Origin: Gentiana macrophylla
Lineage: Eukaryota; Streptophyta; Magnoliopsida; Gentianales; Gentianaceae
Reading direction: 5' to 3'
Length of the DNA stretch: 64,000 nucleotides
NCBI GenBank assembly: GCA_026214975.1
Contig: CM047808.1
Location: 2,594,073-2,658,072 of the forward strand
Positions 57,975 to 64,000 of the stretch are shown here, one piece after another; position 1 is the stretch's first letter; each line of letters starts with the position of its first letter. The notes below the pieces were generated by a model that was not told where the DNA came from, did not search any database, and worked only from the letters and a program-made list of their open reading frames with translations. The position numbers and the translations under genes were made by a program.

Positions 57975-58391
57975 GATAGGGCTACAAACTCAGAATTCTG
58001 GAAACATCTTATGTAGTTGGCAGGGGTGAAGTTATCCTATATATAGCACAACCTACCGCCCACAAACAAATGGTCAAACTGAGATAATCAACCAGTGTCT
58101 TGCAATGTTCCTCAGATGCATGCATGACATTTCAAAGACCTAAGATGTGGAAAAAATGGTTGCCACTTCCTGAACATTGGTATAATACAAACTTCCATAC
58201 CTATCTCGATCAAATCGACATCATTTGAGTCTTTGTATGGCTACACTCCTATGTCACCGCCTCTGGGGAGTTTTGCTACATATCATTTTGAAGATGTTGC
58301 ATCTTTCCTCAAACAGAAGCAAACAATTTTACAAGAACCAAGGGATCTTATCACATTTACTTAATCCAGAATGAAGTTTTATGCTAAAAAG

Positions 58392-58432
<41 letters not shown>

Positions 58433-58853
58433 TACAGTTCGGGAGCTAGTTTTTCTCAAACTCCAGCCTTACAGACAAAACACGGTGGCCCTTAGAAAGA
58501 ATCTGAAGCTCTCTACTAGATATTTTGGTCACTACAAGGTGGTATCTAAGATCAATCCAGTGGCCTATTAGTTACAACTACCTTAGGATGCTAAAATCCA
58601 TCGTGTTTTTCATGTCTCTATGTTCAAAAAGTACATTGGAGCTAATGTGGTCCCCTCATCTATATGGTGATCTACCCGAAAAGATTTTGGAAATCGGACC
58701 ATTAAACAAAACAATGCAGCAGTGGCCACTGGCGGATGCATGCAATGGATGAATTTAGATGATGATCAAGCAACTTGGAAAGATGCCCGATACATCGTGA
58801 AGCAATTTCTAGGTTCCAACTTCCTTGGTGACAAGGAAGCTCTCAGGAGGGAG
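57975..58853 (+). pseudogene. Gypsy integrase C-terminus (second lineage), decayed
   Basis: In shifting frames: FWKHLM, then LNYSTAYHPQTNGQTEI-like sequence (about 58040-58085), NQCLAMFLRCM, EYWYNT-like sequence, SLYGYTPP-like sequence, REFTVRELVFLKLQPYRQNT (about 58427-58485), LSTRYFGHYKVVSKINPVAY and IHRVFHVSMFKKYIG. It ends QATWKDARYIVKQF, as in chromovirus-type Gypsy polyproteins with a chromo-like tail. (GA)n expansion at 58394-58429 interrupts it. Everything upstream is missing. Confidence 0.82.
58394..58430. repeat. (GA)n microsatellite inside the integrase relic
   Basis: About 17 GA units encode an RE dipeptide run, which is absent from normal integrases. Confidence 0.95.
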
Positions 58854-59080
58854 TGATGTCAGGAAATAAGATACCCGTTAGCTAGTCATTTCGTCTGTAC
58901 ATTGGAAGGTGGATTAGTATAAATACCTACAGGGCAATAATGTGAAGATTTGACTTTGGTGATTATATATAAAATAACTGTTTTCCCGCTCTATCTCTCT
59001 TTTTTTTTCTTCCTAGGTTTCCCCTTCCTTCTCCGGTTGAAACCCTAGCTTTTCCCTTCGGAAACTCTAGGGTTCTCACA
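58854..59080 (+). repeat. Probable 3' LTR of the second Gypsy lineage
   Basis: Directly after the integrase stop and GGAGGGAG purine tract comes TGATGTCAGGAAATAAGATA, a TATA box TATAAATACCTAC (about 58918) and an end GGGTTCTCACA. The length of about 227 bp is short but plausible. No partner LTR is in the window. Confidence 0.55.
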
Positions 59081-59412
59081 TACATGTATTTTTGGGATAT
59101 GTCTTGTGGTACCTAAACAAGCGAGATGAACCCATAATATTAATGCACTCAAATTTCGAGAGAGGGCATGATTAGGTATCTATGTGCGATATACGCATAC
59201 GTATGGTCCAAAGATGATTCAATTCAGTGTATTTTTGTGCGTACAAATTCTGTACGTACCTCCATCATGCATCTTTGTTAGGGAATACACACTACGGGTG
59301 TAACCAATCGCACCAAGGGTAATATTGAAATGTAGTCTAAAATGAAAACATACAATATTGGGGCAAGATTTTCATAAAACAGAAGTGAAAGATTAATCAG
59401 AAATATGCATGT
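59081..59412. other. Spacer without recognised features
   Basis: Mixed-composition DNA, no ORF or repeat recognised, between the Gypsy LTR and the neprosin pseudogene 3' end. Confidence 0.4.
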
Positions 59413-60851
59413 TTAGCCATAATCAACACAAAGGATGTTACTATACACACGTTTTTCCCCGTCTATACCGCCAGTACCTCCAAACAAGAAACGGTAATTA
59501 ATTCCAGAAAGGTTCATTTGTAGATTGATTCGAGCCAGCTAAGTAGCAACGAGAACGACACAAGTGGGTAAAGTAACTTTGAGGTTGTATCTTTTCTTGT
59601 TTGCGGTTTCCAACATATACATTTCGCATGTAATTAACACGTATTACGATCGTCGCCATCTTTGAATTGTCCGCTAACCATCGGTGGCGTCTTACGCGTG
59701 ATCAGTCAACACAGCGTAAGCCTGACCTCCAAACAACAAATGTTTTGCAGAATGTTTCATGCTTGTAAACAGATAATCAGGCCAATGCCCTATAAGCTCA
59801 GCTGGATCCCCTGTGTAAAATTCCCATCCTCCCCCCTTCATCTATATATATATATATGTCACAAGAAATTAAAAAAACGAAGATTAAATTTAATGTCGAC
59901 GGAAGAAATTAAATAGGCTAGATCGATCTCTCCACGTACCGTTTTGACAACGAACTGGGTATCGAACTGTTCCTTTCCTGGTGTTGATATCTTTGGATAA
60001 GCATACCCTAATGGTATCTTGTGATTTGTTTGAATAAACCCTTTACATTTTGTATTGTAGCAACCATTATGCTGATGGTCATCAGCCTATAATATATATA
60101 TATATATCATGCAAATTAAAAACCAAATCAAATTATTTATTAAACACATATATCAGTGAATTGATGAAACTTTTGACAGTACTCACCGTCCAAGCTTAAG
60201 CGGTGTACAATCGAGTTCTTTGATCCCCATATAGATTTGGATGTACCTGTATCCATCGAATTAATTAAATTAACACCATTGATTGAATTTATAATTATAA
60301 ATAAATAAATATATAGAGCTAATTATCATCCATCCCACTTGGATTTGATTATAAGGTTTATAATCCATTACTTCAAGTATCATAGAGGCAGTGGTAAATT
60401 GTGAAGATTTTTTCACAACATGAGGATTATATAAGTTAATTGTCGCCCAAGCACCCGGTGTACTCTTCCGTATCTGTCCCTGCTGTTGATACTAGGCATA
60501 TTACTGCAAACTGACCCGACAAAAAACAAATTATTTCCTCAAAATAAAAAATAAAAATAAAGGGACGATCGACCGATCGAGGTGTATGTAGTATATACTG
60601 TATTATATGTATATATCTTACATCAAAGTTAAAAGTATACTTAATTTATCGAGCAAGATAACTTACAACTCGAATGGGATCGTGCGTGTGTGTGTGTATA
60701 TATATATATATAAATGAAACAAACATACCTTTATAACTGTAGTAAGTGTGGAGGTTCCATTTCTTTTGGTTTCAAAACAATTGCAAGGGACAGTAGCAGT
60801 AGCAGCGAGAATTATTAATAAAATTATTGCTAGTTCTATTGCAGACTCCAT
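59413..60851 (-). pseudogene. Neprosin-family (DUF239) gene, inactivated
   Basis: Exon 1 (60851-60729) encodes a signal peptide, MESAIELAIILLIILAATAT. Later exons, about 60491-60327, 60246-60187, 60086-59940 and 59841 onward, carry neprosin-domain blocks: GAWATINLYNPHV, IQVGWM|VHPNLYGDQRTRL, DHQHNGCYNTKCKGFIQTNH, GGGWEFYTGDPAELIGHWPDY, and C-terminal YRFLFGGTGGIDGEKRVYSN. Lesions: an in-frame TAA in exon 3, an exon-2 donor reading AT instead of GT at 60325-60326, frameshifts after about 59690, and no recognisable N-terminal activation peptide. Neprosins are secreted glutamic-type peptidases. At the two conserved motifs usually written (E)AGW and WGGE this copy has QVGW and FGGQ. I infer a dead copy. 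Confidence 0.8.
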
Positions 60852-61900
60852 AGTAACTTTTGTGGTTTTGGCCTTCTACTTTTGGAATTATTAATAGTGA
60901 TGGGGAGAAGTTAATTTCTTTTTATTTTTTATTTTTTTATTTGTCACTAATATCAAAACACATGATTCTTATCGGTTATGGGACACAAAGTAGAATTTGG
61001 ACCATGACGAGACTCACATGATACATGCTATTACTGGGGAGATGTGATTTGTTTGATTGTATCACATGCATGTGTGGACAATATTTTTTGTTTTGTTTTC
61101 TTTGACTAATATCACATTATAATGTACCATACAATGATGTATGGAATGTCATTCGTTATATCATAACGGTTTTTTCCGAATCATTACATTTTGCATTTGT
61201 GGTGTTTAATTTTTATGATTAAATTTAGATGTTAGAAGTTAATTACAACACAATAAAAAAAGAATATTACTTTGTAACTTCAAAGCTCAATATTTTTCGT
61301 TTCAAGTTTGCTCAAGCTCGAGTTGAAACTTGAAAATGCTAAGATTTTGTCAAGTATAATCGATTCAAATTTGAGCATAATTAAAACTTAATCGAACCAA
61401 TCTTAAGGAATTTTTTCTTTGTTCAAACAAACTCGAATCAAGTTCAAACATCACTGTATTTAGTGGCTTCTCAACTAAACAAGCAAATATTTACATCCCT
61501 AATTAGGATCAAATATAAGGAGAATACGGTTACTATTTGCCGTGGCATCACACACACACACAAAAAAAAAACTGCAAAAAGTCGATAATAAGCTCGAGAA
61601 TCGACCGTGAAAAAATCGATTAACGGTGTTATACCACAACAATAGATTTGATGTTGTGCTACTAAAAAACACCCAAACAATAATATCTTTAGGGAAAATG
61701 GAAATTCATTGTCCTAAAGAATAATGATAATATGAATAGGCATGTCACAATAACAACCATTTCAAAAGAATCAAAAATAATAATAATTAAATTCTTCATA
61801 TTCAAAAATTACAAAATTGATATGCAACAAAAATTTTAGTAAAACTATATTTTCAATACAGTAACTATGATATATATATATATATTTGTAATATATATTA
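60852..61900. other. Intergenic DNA with a hAT-like repeat end
   Basis: No gene is recognised. 61290-61502 has AAACTCGA/CAAGCTCGAG wording. On the minus strand it begins TAGGGATGTAAATATTTGC at about 61502, like the TAGGG(G/A)TGT-type ends at 35279 and 63947. An (AC)n tract is at 61548-61562. Confidence 0.4.
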
Positions 61901-63907
61901 TTACTTGGAAACTAAAACCTTGCCCTTATTGCCTTTCTTTTTTACACCATTATTAGTGTCTGATGTTGTTTCTTCTTCTGCTTTCTGCTCAGCCTCCAAT
62001 ATAGCCAACTGAAAATGTAACAAAAATTTGCATAGATGAAGGGTGTAATTGCCGAGGCGGAATGTTAGCGGACATAGAAACGCAAAAACCGTAAGCAAAA
62101 GGGACCCCAAAACTTTCATTTAATCTTATCTTTGATAATGTTTACGGTATATAATATATTACACACAAAATACATAATATATCCCTGTGGAGGATCGGAG
62201 GACAGACGTTACCTCATCAAGAACTGGTTTAAGTTCCTTGTATCGCGTTTCTGCAAGATCAAAACCATCCTTTTCGTAGCTCCTAAAGTTGCATTCGATG
62301 TCAAAACGGGCAATGTTACATACACTTAAAATTCACATTTAAGTTGCATTTAAAGCACATATGTCACCAAGTAAGCAAGTATGGTAGAAGATATATATAT
62401 ATATATATACACACTTACCTTTCCGGTGTGTTGTGTATGTTCATATGCTGCCATCTGCCAGTACATATTAGTACGCTTATAGAAGTCTTTTAGTGTCTCT
62501 CCTGGCTACAAATATTGAGGAAAACAAGTTAATTTCAAAAAATAACAACCTAATCGATTAAAGGTTAAGAAAATAACTATAATTTCAAAAAATCAATTGT
62601 TTCATGCTGGAATTTTTTTATATTTGTTTTTCAGTGTGGTGTCGGGTAGGTGTGGTGTTGCGGTAAGTTAAATATGAGTAGAAAAAACGGCGTAGAATAA
62701 AATACCACTGGTGTTCTCTGTGAATCAGAAAGGCCGAGGCTGACTCGGATTTGTTCGATTCGAGCTTTCTTCTCTTTCCTACGCAATTTTTTCCCTTCGC
62801 CTTTAATTATAGCAACTGCATCTCCAGTTTCAACAGATGCACTTGCCTTTAAAAACAGCAACAACAAAAAAAAAAATCACGTGTTAATGATTAATAATTA
62901 AGCAACCAAAAAATAAAAAAGTTGATGCATAATGAAAGTATGAGAGACCTCATCATCATCTTCATCCTCATCATCACTGTCATCTCCGCTCTCATCGTCT
63001 TCATTTTCAGAATCGTCTTCGTCTTCATCTTCATCCTCGTCCTCGTTTTCTGATTCTTCAACCCATTCAGATTCCGAGGCCTGATCACAGTTAATAAAAA
63101 TGAAGACTACGAAAAGAAAGACAAACGAAGGTTCATACAAGCATTTGCATCAGTTTCTTTTACCATATTTTCCGTATTTTACAGACTCAAACACCATTTT
63201 TCTCTGTTTTACAGAATCTCTATTTGAAGTGAAATGCATCAAAATCTCTACAAAGCGTAATTTGAATAGAGAACAACGTTTTTCTCGATTTCACAGAATC
63301 TCTATTTGGAGTAAAATGCATCAAAATCTCTACGAGGCATAATTACTTTACATATAGTTTTACTTGATAAAAAAAACATCACTTACTTGAATGATGCACT
63401 TCCATTCATCAAGTTTACTGAGATTAAGGGCATACAAGTCATCGAGGGTTATTTCTCGGTCTTTGATTTCCATCGTGCCGCCATAGATATACAGTGTATC
63501 TCTTCCGACAGCCATACACACGTTAATGCGTCCACAAGGCCTCACTACCTGGTAAATTGCTTCAAAATATAGTCAAAAGTGCAATGGATTATTGAAGGTA
63601 AAAGCTTGAGGGAATTCGATAGTCGAGAAAAACAAACCTCTGGCGATTCGGAATTTGTTGCAATGGATTTAGTACTACAATCAAGGGTATTTTCGTCAGG
63701 TTGATTTGTCAGTTTTCTGTTATCAACCGTAACGATATTTTTCATCTCAGAAGAGATGTCGTTTATGTTGGTTTCGATGTCCATGGATTCCTCGGCGTCG
63801 TCCATATTCACGTCTTCATTGTTTTCTGCACGCTTCTCCATGTCAATCTCTCTCATGCCATTGTCAACAGTTGGTTTGTTCGATTTCTCATCCCGGTTGT
63901 TCTTCAA
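61901..63907 (-). CDS. KLHDC4-like Kelch-repeat / DUF4110 protein, C-terminal half
   Basis: Seven exons: 63907-63638, 63548-63387, 63080-62949, 62846-62706, 62505-62419, 62282-62213, 62008-61901. All have GT-AG borders and phase 0. They encode a charged linker (NMDDAEESMD...), the last Kelch blade (VRPCGRINVCMAVGRDTLYI then YGGT), LDDLYALNLSKLDEWKCIIQ, an extremely acidic segment (63075-62950, almost only D/E/S) and the conserved DUF4110 domain (PGETLKDFYKRTNMYWQMAA, YEHTQHTGK, AETRYKELKPVLDE). The Kelch N-terminus lies beyond the window end. The sixth exon is 70 nt where 69 are needed: AAAAGGATGG has one extra base compared with the family's LRKDGF. In a single-copy-like, otherwise intact gene this is probably a consensus error. 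The biochemical role of the family is not established. Confidence 0.93.
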
Positions 63908-63946
63908 CTGCAAAAGCGAACAAATTTCAGTAACACATCCACATAG

Positions 63947-64000
63947 GGGTGTTAGTGAGCCGAGCTGCTCACAAGTAGTTCAATGTTCGGCTCAGTAAAG
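63947..64000 (+). mobile_element. Start of a hAT-like repeat in a KLHDC4 intron
   Basis: TAGGGGTGTTAGTGAGCCGAG matches the tip type seen at 35279 (TAGGGGTGTATATATGAGCC). The rest runs off the window. Confidence 0.4.

Overview
This window is nuclear DNA from a flowering plant, most likely a eudicot. The evidence is AT-rich sequence, GT-AG introns, plant gene families (a pectate lyase, a neprosin-family gene, a plant Kelch/DUF4110 gene), and dense plant transposons: Copia and Athila/Tat-like Gypsy LTR elements, a TRIM, an L1-type LINE, and Stowaway-like and hAT-like MITEs. I cannot name the species. A 100-N run marks an assembly gap, and several apparently ordinary genes carry isolated 1-bp indels. 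Either the loci are decaying or the consensus was poorly polished.

Layout. 1-3,100: degraded LTR pieces, a 436-bp near-perfect palindrome with coding-like arms, and a complete 518-bp TRIM with target-site duplication (TSD). 3,340-4,550: an orphan promoter with heat-shock-element-like motifs on the plus strand, facing the first three exons of an ankyrin-repeat gene on the minus strand. 4,580-5,560: a fragment of a gypsy-type putative transposase protein and a degenerate ~60-bp tandem array. 7,070-11,120: a four-exon pectate lyase gene (minus) with a TATA box, a hAT-like MITE in its last intron, another MITE past its 3' end, and two 1-nt deletions. 11,600-24,530: TA-rich repeats, CACTA-like ends, LTR debris and the 3' end of a Tat/Ogre-like element with a 3' tandem array. 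26,080-28,423: a truncated Copia element (minus). 29,155-31,362: a 5'-truncated LINE with a perfect 15-bp TSD. 31,800-33,740: three Stowaway-like MITEs and a short LTR element.

35,750-55,460 is a nested-insertion locus. A Copia element is split inside its RNase H region by a small hAT-like element. That element is split by an Athila-like Gypsy element, which is in turn split by a second Athila-like element that has lost its 3' LTR. After it come a Rab GTPase (RABE/Rab8-like) first-exon relic, a solo LTR of the inner Athila family, a tRNA-derived SINE-like piece and the 3' end of another Gypsy element.

59,413-60,851 is a neprosin-family (DUF239) pseudogene (minus). 61,901-63,907 is the C-terminal half of a KLHDC4-like Kelch/DUF4110 gene (minus), whose 5' half lies beyond the window end. 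The host genes are unrelated and do not form a pathway. I see no new multi-gene system. The most unusual item is the palindromic locus at 1,894-2,329, which could make a long hairpin RNA.

Coordinates of splice sites and repeat ends were read by eye and may be off by a few bases.
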